Source: an uncultured Lachnospiraceae bacterium (lineage in GTDB: Bacteria; Bacillota; Clostridia; Lachnospirales; Lachnospiraceae). Taken from it: a stretch of 64,000 bases of DNA. Positions 1-8,725 of this stretch are shown in pieces; the stretch's first letter is position 1; each line of letters begins with the position of its first letter. Where the stretch lies: contig CANDGI010000003.1 in assembly GCA_947384285.1 (NCBI GenBank), forward strand, positions 62,001-126,000, written 5' to 3'. Below the pieces are notes generated by a model, which was not told where the DNA came from, made no database searches, and saw only the letters and a program-made list of their open reading frames with translations. Both the position numbers and the translations under genes were made by a program.

Positions 1-296
1 AATACCACTTTTAAATAATCATCCAGAAAACCGATAATGCCAAACCCCACCGTCACAAACAGAATCGGCAGAATCCCCGGATAATCCCTCATATAAATCA
101 GGGAAGTGGCAATAATGCCAGCCAATATCATCAGACCGCCCATGGTAGGCGTACCCGCCTTTTTCAAATGAGATTTCAACTCTTCCCGCTCTGTCTGTCC
201 TACTTTTAATTTCCTTAAAACCGGAATGACCACCGGGCCTAGGACGGCTGTGATTGCAAAAGCTATCAATACTGGAATTATCACTTTTTGTGCCAT
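1..296 (-). CDS. mraY: MraY, phospho-MurNAc-pentapeptide transferase (5' part only)
   Basis: Only the first 98 codons are inside the window; the gene runs off the left edge. The product starts MAQKVIIPVLIAF, a membrane segment, followed by GPVVIPVLRKLKVGQ, TPTMGGL and a second hydrophobic stretch ending GFLDDYLK. The DD of that last motif belongs to the conserved aspartates of the MraY family. MraY transfers phospho-MurNAc-pentapeptide from UDP to undecaprenyl phosphate at the inner face of the membrane, giving lipid I. It follows the second PBP gene by 78 bp and is the last visible gene of the division/cell-wall cluster. The ATG at 296-294 is the only start that fits the family N-terminus. 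Confidence 0.95.
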   Translation of the reverse strand, partial: MAQKVIIPVLIAFAITAVLGPVVIPVLRKLKVGQTEREELKSHLKKAGTPTMGGLMILAGIIATSLIYMRDYPGILPILFVTVGFGIIGFLDDYLKVV

Positions 297-374
297 TTTC
301 TCTACACCTCTTTGTTCTTACGATGTTTCTGCCACCGTATCTTTCTTTCTCATTTTCTCTTCAATTATGAATGT

Positions 375-2339
375 TTATTCCTGCTCCTCTTCCTTTTCTT
401 GTTCCGGCAGCGCCTGCTTTTCAATGCCAAGGTACGGCAGGATATTGGAAAAAATTTCCTTTACCACAGGAGCCGCTATGGTTCCTCCATAATAAATGCC
501 CTGAGGGTTATTTATGATTACTAATGCCAACACCTGCGGGTCATCTGCAGGGGAGAACCCTAAAAAGGAAGAAATATATTTATTTGCACTTCTGGGCAGC
601 GTCTGGGAAGTAGCTGTCTTTCCTCCTATGGAAAATCCTTCGATGTATGCACGGTTTCCGCTTCCCTCTGCTACAACCTTTTCCAGCACGCTCCGCAGGA
701 CTCCTGATGTTTCATCACTTACAATCCCCTCCTCCACTTTATATTGAAGGGTCTCTATCAAATCACCCTGATCGTTTTTCACAGATACTCCAAAATGGGG
801 CGTAACCCTGTTTCCTCCATTAATTAAGGAAGAAACTGTTGTGGCAAGCTGGATGGGGGTAATCTGAAAGGACTGGCCGAAAGAAACTGTAGCCAACTCT
901 ACCGGCCCTACATTTTTCTTATCATGCATGATGGTAGAAGCTTCTCCTGGCAAATCAATCCCGGTACGCTTTAACAGCCCGAACTGTTCAAAATATTTAT
1001 ACATATTATCCACGCCCAGGCGCAGCCCTAATTCAATAAATACCGGATTGCAGGAATTCATAATTCCCTGGGTAAAATCTTCGGAGCCGTGGCCTGTTCG
1101 TTTATGGCAGTGAATCCGCCTGTCCTCCACCATCTTGTATCCCGGGCAGAAGAAATGGTCATTTAAGGATACCACTCCCTCCTCAAAGGAAGCTGCTGTG
1201 GTAATCGTCTTAAATACAGACCCTGGCTCATACGTATCGTTGATACAGGGATTCCTCCACATCCGGTTTAACAGATCCTGTTTGGTTTCTTCTTTTGTCT
1301 TCTCCTTCTCTGTCCCTTCTGGTTCTTGGGTGCTTTCTCCTTCTGTCTCTTCCGGCCCTTTCTGGCTTTCTTCTGCATCCTCTGGTTCCCGGGTGCTTTC
1401 TCCTTCTGTCTCTTCCGGCTCTATTTGGCTTTCTTCTGCACCCTCTGGTTCTTGGGTGCTTTCTCCCGCTGCCGCCATGGCTTCTGTCTCTTCCGGCTGC
1501 TGGGATGCTGCCCCGGCATCTATTAGTGTAAAGGGGTCATTTAAGTCAAACTCCGGCACATTTACCATTGCCAGGATTTCCCCGTTGTCCGGTTTCATTA
1601 CAATCACGGAAACTCCATCCGCAGATTTTGCTTCCATCACCTTTTTCGCTGCCTGCTCACAATACATCTGAATATTGTAATCCAAGCTGATGTGCAGGTT
1701 ATTTCCATCCACCGGCTCTTGGCGCCGTTCTCCTGCATTTTCAATCTCCACCCCTCTGGCATCCGTGAGGGTAAGAATCTTGCCATTGCTTCCTTTCAGG
1801 TAATCTTCATAGATAACCTCCAGCCCGATGATTCCCTGGTTATCCCCGCCGGTAAATCCAAGCACCCGGGAGGCCAATGTTCCATATGGATAATAGCGTT
1901 TATAATCTTCATCCACTTTTACTCCTGCCAGCCCGTAATTGCGGATGCGGTCGCCCACCTCCTTATCTACATTGGATTTCACCCGTTCAATGGAGCTTAC
2001 CTTTTCCACCCGCTTGCGCACCGTCTCTTCTTCCATTTCCAATTCTTTTGTGAGAACCCGGATAATCTCTTCCGGCTCCTCTATCTGGCTGTGAATGACA
2101 GAGATGGTGCATACTGTCCGGTTTGTTGCCAATACCGTACCGGTAGCATCAATGATTTTTCCTCTGGCTGCCTTGATATCCCGTTCCCGCTCATGCAGGT
2201 TTTCCGCCTTCTGCCCATAATATTCTGAACAGAAGATCATCAGGTATACCAGCCTTCCGGCAAGAACCGCCAAAATAAGCATTACCACGGTAAAAACAAT
2301 CAATAATTTTCTACGGTTAAAGGTTTTATTGCGAAACAT
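375..2339 (-). CDS. Class B penicillin-binding protein, SpoVD/FtsI-like
   Basis: A 654-residue bitopic transpeptidase that cross-links peptidoglycan outside the membrane. There is one membrane anchor near residues 10-32 (LLIVFTVVMLILAVLAGRL), then a PBP dimerisation domain (RGKIIDATGTVLATN) and the transpeptidase domain. The SxxK motif is SVFK with the nucleophile at Ser374, the second motif is SCN, and the third is KTA (Lys574) instead of the usual KTG. A Glu-rich insert of about 75 residues built from 63-bp DNA repeats sits just before SxxK. It follows another class B PBP and precedes mraY. In spore formers this pair is usually FtsI/PBP2B plus SpoVD; which is which cannot be settled here, and no C-terminal PASTA domain is evident. 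The KTA motif and lack of a long tail would suit a specialised, possibly sporulation, role (inference). Confidence 0.88.
   Translation of the reverse strand: MFRNKTFNRRKLLIVFTVVMLILAVLAGRLVYLMIFCSEYYGQKAENLHERERDIKAARGKIIDATGTVLATNRTVCTISVIHSQIEEPEEIIRVLTKELEMEEETVRKRVEKVSSIERVKSNVDKEVGDRIRNYGLAGVKVDEDYKRYYPYGTLASRVLGFTGGDNQGIIGLEVIYEDYLKGSNGKILTLTDARGVEIENAGERRQEPVDGNNLHISLDYNIQMYCEQAAKKVMEAKSADGVSVIVMKPDNGEILAMVNVPEFDLNDPFTLIDAGAASQQPEETEAMAAAGESTQEPEGAEESQIEPEETEGESTREPEDAEESQKGPEETEGESTQEPEGTEKEKTKEETKQDLLNRMWRNPCINDTYEPGSVFKTITTAASFEEGVVSLNDHFFCPGYKMVEDRRIHCHKRTGHGSEDFTQGIMNSCNPVFIELGLRLGVDNMYKYFEQFGLLKRTGIDLPGEASTIMHDKKNVGPVELATVSFGQSFQITPIQLATTVSSLINGGNRVTPHFGVSVKNDQGDLIETLQYKVEEGIVSDETSGVLRSVLEKVVAEGSGNRAYIEGFSIGGKTATSQTLPRSANKYISSFLGFSPADDPQVLALVIINNPQGIYYGGTIAAPVVKEIFSNILPYLGIEKQALPEQEKEEEQE
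1321..1475. repeat. 63-bp in-frame tandem repeat inside the PBP gene
   Basis: Two full copies (1321-1383 and 1384-1446) and a partial third (from 1447) of a 63-bp unit. Each encodes 21 residues rich in Glu, Pro, Thr and Ser, with the recurring peptide EESQ..PEETEGEST. The period is a multiple of three, so copy-number change would keep the frame. The encoded acidic linker is inserted into the transpeptidase domain just ahead of the SxxK motif. Confidence 0.85.
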
Positions 2340-2460
2340 CTGATAACCTCACTCTAACAATTAATATAATCTATTATAGATTGTATGAGGTTATGTACTT
2401 TTTTATTATGGCCGGAATGGCTTTCCCTGACACGTATTTGAAAAATACTGGCCAAAACAG

Positions 2461-4791
2461 CTATTCTTCTTCTGGGACACCGCCGCCCTCCGGCATCGCA
2501 TTTGGAATTCCTTCTGCAGGATATTCCTGGTCGTCCTGGGGATTATCGCCAATCTGCCCGGGAGGCCCGTCCCCTGGTGCTTCTCCTCCAGTTTCCGGCG
2601 TGCCGCCTTCCGGACTTTCCCCCGCTCCTTCCTGGGGTATGCCGCCCTCTGGCGCTTCCCCAGTTTCCGGCGTGCCGCCTTCTGGGCTTTGTCCTGTTCC
2701 TTCTGGCGCTTCCCCGGCTCCTTCCTCCGGCGTCCCTTCTGGGACAGCCCCGGCTCCTTCTGGAACTGTCCCGGCTCCCTCCTGGGTTGTCCCTTCCGGA
2801 GTCTCACCAGCTCCCTCCTGGGTTGTCCCTTCTGGAGTCTCACCAGCACCTTCCTGGGGATTTGCAGGATCGCCCTCGCTTTCCACAGCTTCATCTGGAA
2901 AAATATTCATATAAGGAAGTATTTCTGTAAATATTTCCTTTGCCAGCTCTGTTGCAAGGCCGCTGCCTTGCTGGGTCAAAGGCACATTGGCCTCGTCAAT
3001 GACTACATATACCAATACCTGTGGATTTTCTACCGGGGCAAACCCAATAAAAGATACCACATATTTCTTATCATCCCTGTTGCCTTTCTGGGCGGTTCCT
3101 GTTTTTCCGCCCATGGAATACCCTTCCACCTTTGCACTTTTTCCCGTTCCCTCTGATACTGTGCTGTAAAGATACTGTTTAATCGTATCGCTGGTCTGAT
3201 GGGCAATTGTCTGCTTTAAAACCACCGGATCCATGGACTGTACCGTATTCCCATTGTCATCCACAATTTTCTGCACAAGATAGGGCTGGTAATAGTATCC
3301 TCCGTTAATCAGCGATGCAAAGGCTGAAACCAGCTGTACCATTGTCACATTAAAATTCTGTCCGAAGGAATTGGTTGCCAGGGACGTACTGTCTGTATTT
3401 TCCGCCGTATAGATTAACGTGTCTGTTCTGGCTTCTCCTGGAAGGTCAATGTTGGTGCGCAGCCCGAAATTAAAAATATTCTGGTATTTATAAAAATCCT
3501 CCGCCCCTACATCCACCACCATCTGCATCATGGCATCGTTGCAGGAATTCATCAAGGATTGTTCCGGCGTCAAGGGGCCATGGCCGGACCGCTGTACGCA
3601 ATGGATATCATGTCCCCCAATCTGCTCTATCCCATCACAGTCATACCATTCCCTGGCCTTCCCTGTTTCTAATGTGGTTGCCACTGTAAACGGCTTTGCT
3701 GTAGAGCCTGGCTCATAGGTATAGGTAATGCAGTAATTCTGCCAGATCTCATTGAGCTTCTCCAATGTCTCTTTCTCGCTGAAACCTGCGATCTCTTCCG
3801 GGGAATAGTACAAAGACAGATCCCTTGGATTGTTCAAGTCATACACAAGGCTGTCAGACATTCCAAGAATGGCGCCATTTTGAGGATTCATGACAATTAC
3901 GCCTGCCTGCTTGCTTCCCGGGCCTTCCTCTATCTCATTCCGGTGCATCTCCTGAAACTGGGCAATTTTCTGCTCAATCACCTTCTGCACGTTAATGTTA
4001 ATCGTAGTAACCAAGGTTCCCCCGTTCATGGGCTCTTTGATTGTCTTTTCAAAATTATCATCGGAATTCAAAAATCCATACTGCCGCCCGTTGATTCCAT
4101 TCAACGTATCATTGTAGTAATCCTCCAGGCCGCCGATTCCTTCATTGCCAGAAGCAGTAAAGCCTATCACCTTGCTTGCCAGGGAGTTATAAGGATATTC
4201 CCTCTGGTATTCCTTCTCAAACCAGACTCCCTGCACATCGGGATTGACCTTCTTTCCCTTTTTCTTGCCTTTTGTATATACCTTTTCCACTAATTTCTGG
4301 AATTCTTCAATTTCTCCAAAATGAAGTTTTTTCCGTAAAACAAAATAACGACTGTCTGCTTTTTCCGTCAGGGCAGCCATTACCTCTTCTTCTGTAACAT
4401 CTGGAAAACACTGCAGCAGCGCTGCAACGGTAGGTTCCACATATTTCTTTACTTTCGCTTTCGTTTCACTGTCATAAAACTCTTCATTAATCAGTTTGCA
4501 GTCTAACACCACATTATATACATCTACGCTGGTGGCTAATATGGTTCCGTTGCAATCCAGGATATCACCCCTTTGGTAAGGAATGCTTTGGCTCTCATAT
4601 CCCTGCTGGCCTAACACCTGCTTCTCATATTCCTCGCCCTTGACCTGCTCAATATAAAGAAGCCTTCCCACCAATCCGCCCAGCATAACCATCACCGCGG
4701 AAAACATTACCAGAAGCTTTTTCTTCATTTTCCTGGAAAACTTTGTGGGTTCCTTCCTTTTTCTTCTGGGCCTTCTCGTTCTCTCTGCCAA
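2461..4791 (-). CDS. Class B penicillin-binding protein, FtsI/PBP2B-like with repetitive tail
   Basis: A 776-residue septal-type transpeptidase. A basic cytoplasmic N-terminus (RRPRRKRK) precedes one membrane anchor at about residues 28-48. The dimerisation domain (YQRGDILDCNGTILATS) and a transpeptidase domain follow, with all three active-site motifs intact: STAK (Ser363), SCN (Ser416) and KTG (Lys563). After about residue 640 the protein ends in some 130 residues of low-complexity Gly/Pro/Glu repeats (EGAGETPEGTTQ units), an unusual extracytoplasmic tail. It lies 15 bp downstream of the ftsL-like gene and 121 bp before the second PBP. Position next to ftsL and the intact KTG motif favour the vegetative FtsI role over SpoVD (inference). 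Confidence 0.9.
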   Translation of the reverse strand: MAERTRRPRRKRKEPTKFSRKMKKKLLVMFSAVMVMLGGLVGRLLYIEQVKGEEYEKQVLGQQGYESQSIPYQRGDILDCNGTILATSVDVYNVVLDCKLINEEFYDSETKAKVKKYVEPTVAALLQCFPDVTEEEVMAALTEKADSRYFVLRKKLHFGEIEEFQKLVEKVYTKGKKKGKKVNPDVQGVWFEKEYQREYPYNSLASKVIGFTASGNEGIGGLEDYYNDTLNGINGRQYGFLNSDDNFEKTIKEPMNGGTLVTTININVQKVIEQKIAQFQEMHRNEIEEGPGSKQAGVIVMNPQNGAILGMSDSLVYDLNNPRDLSLYYSPEEIAGFSEKETLEKLNEIWQNYCITYTYEPGSTAKPFTVATTLETGKAREWYDCDGIEQIGGHDIHCVQRSGHGPLTPEQSLMNSCNDAMMQMVVDVGAEDFYKYQNIFNFGLRTNIDLPGEARTDTLIYTAENTDSTSLATNSFGQNFNVTMVQLVSAFASLINGGYYYQPYLVQKIVDDNGNTVQSMDPVVLKQTIAHQTSDTIKQYLYSTVSEGTGKSAKVEGYSMGGKTGTAQKGNRDDKKYVVSFIGFAPVENPQVLVYVVIDEANVPLTQQGSGLATELAKEIFTEILPYMNIFPDEAVESEGDPANPQEGAGETPEGTTQEGAGETPEGTTQEGAGTVPEGAGAVPEGTPEEGAGEAPEGTGQSPEGGTPETGEAPEGGIPQEGAGESPEGGTPETGGEAPGDGPPGQIGDNPQDDQEYPAEGIPNAMPEGGGVPEEE
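2774..2845. repeat. 36-bp tandem repeat encoding the PBP C-terminal tail
   Basis: Two near-identical adjacent 36-bp units (2774-2809 and 2810-2845) encode the 12-residue peptide EGAGETPEGTTQ twice. Diverged copies continue on both sides through the Gly/Pro/Glu tail, and a further block repeats GGTPETGEAPE with a longer period. The units are in frame, so the tail length could vary between strains. Confidence 0.8.
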
Positions 4792-4806
4792 TCGTCCTTA
4801 CCTTCC

Positions 4807-5349
4807 TTATTTTGCCGGGATATCCTGATACTGGTTCATATAATCGCTGTTATCTATTTCAAAATAGATAATCTGATCTTTTCCAGGATAAACCATTCCA
4901 AGCTCGCCAATTGCCTTCTGCCGGATCTCATCTAAATTTACCGATGTGTCAATCCGCTTCTGTTCTGCATCATTGCTGGTTTTCAGCTCCATCACTTCAC
5001 TTTTCAGGGAAGCCACATGCTTCATCCGCCCTGTAAGCTCCGCCTGCAGCTTCAAATAGACACCGCAGACCCCTACCAGAACCATCATGGCAGCAGCAAG
5101 AAACAATACGTACCCTGGGCTCATTTGAAGCGCCTTCTCCTGATTCCTTCTGGCAGCGGCCCGCAAAGCACGTTTTCTCTCCCGCTGCTCCCGGTCTAAT
5201 CTCTGCTTTTCCACCAGCTCCCGATGTGTTTCCTCGCTGCGCCGGCTTGGACTTTGACTTGGCTGCAGCTTTCTCACGGTATTTCCGTCTATATAATTTA
5301 CAGTTTTTTCCTTATGTGATGCATTTCCCTGCTGTCTCACTGCTTTCAC
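4807..5349 (-). CDS. ftsL: FtsL-like cell-division protein
   Basis: A 180-residue bitopic protein: a charged cytoplasmic half rich in Arg/Glu/Gln (residues 1-95), one membrane helix (YVLFLAAAMMVLVGVCGVYL, about 99-118), then a short extracytoplasmic heptad-like stretch (ELTGRMKHVASLKSEVMELK). This is the architecture of FtsL, which with FtsB and DivIC connects the early and late divisome and activates FtsWI. Sequence alone is weakly conserved; the call rests on topology and on its place between rsmH and ftsI. It begins with GTG two bases after the rsmH stop, so the two are probably translationally coupled. A second in-frame GTG nine bases later has an equally good Shine-Dalgarno. Confidence 0.85.
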   Translation of the reverse strand: MKAVRQQGNASHKEKTVNYIDGNTVRKLQPSQSPSRRSEETHRELVEKQRLDREQRERKRALRAAARRNQEKALQMSPGYVLFLAAAMMVLVGVCGVYLKLQAELTGRMKHVASLKSEVMELKTSNDAEQKRIDTSVNLDEIRQKAIGELGMVYPGKDQIIYFEIDNSDYMNQYQDIPAK

Positions 5350-5351
5350 TC

Positions 5352-6311
5352 CTATCTTCCCTCTATTTCTTTCCCCATCTTCTCAAATACCCTAAGCTTC
5401 GCACTCTTGGCGCGCGAATTGTATCCTATCTCTTCTTCAGATGGTAACACAGGCTTTTTATTTACTGCCTTGCCAATGGGAATTTTCCCGCATACACACA
5501 CCGGAAAATCTTTCGGACAGGTGCATGGATTCTCGCTCTTCTTAAATATATTTTTTACAATCCTGTCTTCTAAGGAATGAAAAGAAATAATGCAAATCCT
5601 ACCTCCTGGTTTCAGTATGTCAATCATATCCTCCAGGGAACCCTTAAGCACCTCCAGTTCTCCATTCAGCTCAATCCTGATTGCCTGGAATGTCCGCTTC
5701 GCCGGATGGCTCCCGCTCATCCTTACCTTCGCCGGAATCGCTGCTTTGATAATCTCTGTCAGCTCTCCTGTTGTCTCAATATCTTTCTTTTTCCTTGCCG
5801 CAGCAATATGCTTTGCAATATTTTTGGCAAATTTATCTTCTCCATAATCACGGATGACCCGGTACAATTCCATCTCACTATAAGTATTCACCAGATCCTT
5901 CGCTGTAAATTTCTGTCTGTTATCCATTCGCATATCTAGGGGAGCATCCCCATTCCGATACGTAAACCCTCTGTCTGGATCATCCAATTGATAGGATGAA
6001 ACCCCAAGATCCAGCACAATGCCGTCCACCTTTAAGATTCCATAGCCTTCCAGAACCTCTCTCATCCGCTGGTAATTGCTCCTGACAATCCGTACCTTAT
6101 CTCCAAATCCAGCCAGCCTTCCTGCAGCCGCCTTGATGGCATCTTCATCCTGGTCAATCCCAATCAGCCTTCCCTTTGGCGACAGGCGGCTTAAAATCTC
6201 ATAGGCATGTCCCCCTCCGCCCAAAGTCCCATCCACATAGGTTCCTTCTGGATTAATCTTCAAGTATTCTATTGTTTCTTTTAAAAGTACAGATTTGTGC
6301 TTAAATTCCAT
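5352..6311 (-). CDS. rsmH: 16S rRNA (cytosine(1402)-N(4))-methyltransferase RsmH
   Basis: S-adenosylmethionine-dependent methyltransferase that modifies the ribosomal P site at C1402. The family N-terminus [15 protein letters not shown] leads straight into the SAM-binding motif [11 protein letters not shown], then IGIDQD, and later the RsmH block [19 protein letters not shown] and the insert [18 protein letters not shown]. The end shows a cysteine cluster ([13 protein letters not shown]) and [14 protein letters not shown], typical of the family. The start at 6311 gives 319 residues and matches the family; an ATG nine codons upstream (6338) also has a ribosome-binding site. It is second in the cluster after mraZ, 108 bp away. 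Confidence 0.96.
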   Translation of the reverse strand: MEFKHKSVLLKETIEYLKINPEGTYVDGTLGGGGHAYEILSRLSPKGRLIGIDQDEDAIKAAAGRLAGFGDKVRIVRSNYQRMREVLEGYGILKVDGIVLDLGVSSYQLDDPDRGFTYRNGDAPLDMRMDNRQKFTAKDLVNTYSEMELYRVIRDYGEDKFAKNIAKHIAAARKKKDIETTGELTEIIKAAIPAKVRMSGSHPAKRTFQAIRIELNGELEVLKGSLEDMIDILKPGGRICIISFHSLEDRIVKNIFKKSENPCTCPKDFPVCVCGKIPIGKAVNKKPVLPSEEEIGYNSRAKSAKLRVFEKMGKEIEGR

Positions 6312-6419
6312 GTAGCATCTTTCCTTTTCTCCAGGCATATTTTCTTCCTGCCATAATTACTCCGCAAGATGGCAGAACCGCCGATGCGCGCTTTCGGGCG
6401 TACCATAAGCAGCAGTGGC

Positions 6420-6851
6420 TTAAATGGTAAGGCCTAGGCTTGCCATATGTTCTGCGATTTCCTCCACATCATCATATTCACTGGTTTCCTGCCACCTGTC
6501 TTTGCTCCAGATTTCAATATGATTCAATACGCCTGCCAAAACAACCTCTTTCTCAATTCCAGCAAATTCCCTTAAGACTGCCGGTAAAAGTACACGCCCC
6601 TGCTTGTCTATTTCACAGGCCGCCGCGCCTGCAAAGAAAAATCTGGCAAACTTCCGGGCTTCCTTGGAGAACTGTGATACTTCCCGGAACTTAGCTTCAA
6701 TGATCTTCCATTCTTCCCCGGAATACACAAATAAGCATCCATCTAGTCCCTTTGTCACAACAAATTCATCTCCCAATAATTCTCTGAATTTGGATGGGAC
6801 TATCAGTCTGCCTTTTGTATCCACTGTGTGATTGTACTCACCCATGAACAT
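6420..6851 (-). CDS. mraZ: MraZ, transcriptional repressor of the division cluster
   Basis: MraZ has two SpoVT/AbrB-like halves: MFMGEYNHTVDTKGRLIVPSKF and EIDKQGRVLLPAVLR, both carrying the D.KGR/D.QGR signature. It forms ring oligomers that bind spaced direct repeats at its own promoter and represses the mra/dcw operon. Three ATG codons lie close together (6860, 6857, 6851); 6851 is chosen because it gives the usual MFMGEY start and lies about 7 bases from the GGTGAT Shine-Dalgarno. It is the first gene of the cluster. The repeat array immediately upstream (see 6925-7008) is its evident operator, which makes autoregulation very likely. Confidence 0.95.
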   Translation of the reverse strand: MFMGEYNHTVDTKGRLIVPSKFRELLGDEFVVTKGLDGCLFVYSGEEWKIIEAKFREVSQFSKEARKFARFFFAGAAACEIDKQGRVLLPAVLREFAGIEKEVVLAGVLNHIEIWSKDRWQETSEYDDVEEIAEHMASLGLTI

Positions 6852-6924
6852 AGACATCACCTTCTGCCAGGCCGTTCCGTAGTTTTCTAAGGAGATTGGA
6901 TGGCATCAGCTATGGGACAATTAT

Positions 6925-7008
6925 CCACATCCTTGTCCACGCCTTTTTCCACTCATCCACCACTTTTCACCCTTTCGCACCACTTTTGTACCACTTTTCA
7001 CCACTTTT
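6925..7008 (-). promoter_or_regulatory. MraZ-box operator array
   Basis: Reading the minus strand there are at least seven copies of GTGG, four of them within AAAGTGGT or AAGTGGT, plus one degenerate AAAGGGTG. Successive copies are 10-12 bp apart, so all lie on about one helix face. Known MraZ sites are direct repeats of TGGG/AAAGTGK-type pentamers to octamers with about 10-bp spacing. The array starts at the expected transcription start of the promoter at 7014-7042 and extends through the leader of mraZ, which fits repression by blocking initiation or early elongation. Confidence 0.88.
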
Positions 7009-7013
7009 ATTCC

Positions 7014-7042
7014 ATTCTATCCCATCACAGAAAAAAAAGCAA
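7014..7042 (-). promoter_or_regulatory. Sigma-A promoter of the mraZ/division cluster
   Basis: On the minus strand a -35 box TTGCTT (7042-7037) and a -10 box TAGAAT (7019-7014) are separated by exactly 17 bp. The predicted start lies near 7007, at the edge of the first MraZ box. This places the leader of about 155 nt under direct MraZ control. Confidence 0.75.
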
Positions 7043-7062
7043 TAGAAAATTTCACAATCAAA

Positions 7063-7164
7063 AAGAGACTCCCCCATAAAAGACAAAAAACACATGATAT
7101 AGGGCTTATAAGTAGCAAATTATTCTATATCCTGTGCTTTTTCTCTCTTATACGACAGTCTCTT
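7063..7164 (-). terminator. Long imperfect hairpin between the chemoreceptor gene and mraZ
   Basis: Two arms of about 43 nt, starting AAGAGACT at 7063 and ending AGTCTCTT at 7164, are largely complementary and share ATAAAAGA-, ACA-GATATAG-type blocks. On the minus strand the second arm is followed by CTTTTTG. It lies 14 bp past the chemoreceptor stop codon, so it can act as its terminator. The arm length is greater than for usual intrinsic terminators, so it may derive from a small mobile palindrome. Confidence 0.65.
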
Positions 7165-7177
7165 GCCGCGCTTTTTG

Positions 7178-8536
7178 TTAGTCATCCGCCATCCGTATTA
7201 TGTTCTCTAAATCTGAAATCAGCTCTCCGGAATATTCCCTAGCCTCCTTGCAGATATGTTCTGCCTTGCTGTAATTTTCATCAAACAATGCCTGAATGGC
7301 ATCTCTTCCAAATTCATGGAACTTCTTATGTTTTTCTCCCAGATTGTTCCAAATCTGCCGGATCTCTGGGATATCCGGCGTAATGGAATAGTAAAAATGC
7401 CCAAATCCGCACTTAGAGGAATCCAGCTGCAATGGCACAACCACGCGTTCCATTACCATCTTCTCCAGATTGCTAATCCAGCTCCGATGCGCTACAATTG
7501 CATTCTGCACATATTTGCAAAACTCCCGGTTTTTCAAGTGAAAAAAGGCATCCCTCGACATTCTGCCCATCTGTTTCACCGCAGCGTCCAAGGTTCCCTC
7601 GATTTCCACCACCGGCTTCGTAGCCTCCATCAGCTCATTTCCAATCTCGCGCATAAAATCTGTACTATTCTTCAATTGATTCTCCATCTCTGCCATGGTA
7701 CTGCTGATTTCTTCGCTGACTGCCGCAAGGGATGTGACAGACTCGCTTACCTTTGATACGTGCTTTTGGTTCTCATCATTCAGTTCCCACACATTTCCTA
7801 TTTTCTCGGTCATGGTTCCAAGCGCTTCTATGGTATTTGTGGTGCTCCCGGCACTCTTTTGCGAAGCGCCTTTGATGCTCTCCACAAATTCTCCCATATC
7901 CCCAGTTAATTTCTGTGTCTGCTCTGCCAGGCCGCGGATCTCATCTGCCACCACTGCAAACCCTCTTCCCGCCTGCCCGGCTCTTGCCGCTTCTATGGAA
8001 GCATTCAAAGAAAGAAGGTTGGTCTGCATGGAAATAGAGTCAATTCCTGCAATTACCTCATTCATATTATTGATGACATTCAGCAATTCATCCATGTCCT
8101 TGCGCATTTCTTTTGATACTTCGATTGCCTGGTTCGAAAGATCCCGGATAAATGTAAGCTCTCTCTGCCCCTCTCCGATTTTCTGATGTACCTCTTCCGT
8201 CTCCTCCGACACTTTGATAATCGTGTTGGTCAGCTGCTCCAGAGAATTATTTCCCTCCAGCTCCGAATGGTCGCCATTGGTTCCAAAAATAACTTCTGTA
8301 GCTTTTGCAACATTGTGTGATATCTCAATAATCTTGTCTGTCTCATGCTGCATGGTCAAATCCAGGGAACTAATCTGCATCACAGCCTTGAAATTCTTCT
8401 CAAGAACCTCGGTAAACTGCTCTCTGCCGTCTGCCAGCCGATGGTACATATCCCTTAATTCTGGTTCACCGGAATAATCAGCATCTTTCAGCTCCGCAAC
8501 TGATTGTACCAGTTTTTTTGTTCTTCCATTTGCCAT
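7178..8536 (-). CDS. Soluble methyl-accepting chemotaxis protein with CZB domain
   Basis: A cytosolic chemoreceptor: no membrane segment or periplasmic domain is present. The central coiled coil contains the MCP signalling tip, [31 protein letters not shown], slightly split, which binds CheA/CheW. The last 115 residues form a chemoreceptor zinc-binding (CZB) domain with the expected ligands in [15 protein letters not shown] and [13 protein letters not shown] domains sense zinc or hypochlorous acid through the Cys-bound zinc. The start at 8536 has GAGGG 7 bases upstream; an ATG 17 codons earlier (8587) lacks a site. No cheA, cheW or flagellar gene is in the window, so it is an orphan here, and it may control something other than motility. 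Confidence 0.9.
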   Translation of the reverse strand: MANGRTKKLVQSVAELKDADYSGEPELRDMYHRLADGREQFTEVLEKNFKAVMQISSLDLTMQHETDKIIEISHNVAKATEVIFGTNGDHSELEGNNSLEQLTNTIIKVSEETEEVHQKIGEGQRELTFIRDLSNQAIEVSKEMRKDMDELLNVINNMNEVIAGIDSISMQTNLLSLNASIEAARAGQAGRGFAVVADEIRGLAEQTQKLTGDMGEFVESIKGASQKSAGSTTNTIEALGTMTEKIGNVWELNDENQKHVSKVSESVTSLAAVSEEISSTMAEMENQLKNSTDFMREIGNELMEATKPVVEIEGTLDAAVKQMGRMSRDAFFHLKNREFCKYVQNAIVAHRSWISNLEKMVMERVVVPLQLDSSKCGFGHFYYSITPDIPEIRQIWNNLGEKHKKFHEFGRDAIQALFDENYSKAEHICKEAREYSGELISDLENIIRMADD

Positions 8537-8663
8537 ATTCATGCCCTCATTTTCTAAATAGTATAGATATCCTATATTGTTTCTCATATTTGTACATATG
8601 TCAATATTTTTTTCATTTTTTCTGGTAAGGATTTTTAAATTACAGGAAATAGACGTGTATTAC

Positions 8664-8704
8664 AAAGCAAGGCAGAGCCGAAACTCCTGGCTCTGCCTTG
8701 CTTT
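8664..8704 (-). terminator. Perfect 16-bp hairpin after the spo0E-like gene
   Basis: Arms 8664-8679 and 8689-8704 are perfectly complementary (core GCAAGGCAGAGCC) around a 9-nt loop. It begins 21 bp beyond the stop of the small Spo0E-like gene. The arms themselves end in AAA/TTT, so the transcript has a short U tract. It probably terminates that gene and separates it from the chemoreceptor gene. Confidence 0.75.
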
Positions 8705-8725
8705 CCTTCATACTCCTATCATCTC

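Noticed and set aside
2406-2894. Long Arg/Lys/Gln-rich open frame overlapping the PBP tail
   Set aside because: It is another reading frame of the repetitive Gly/Pro/Glu-coding DNA; repeats keep it open. No ribosome-binding site or family match.
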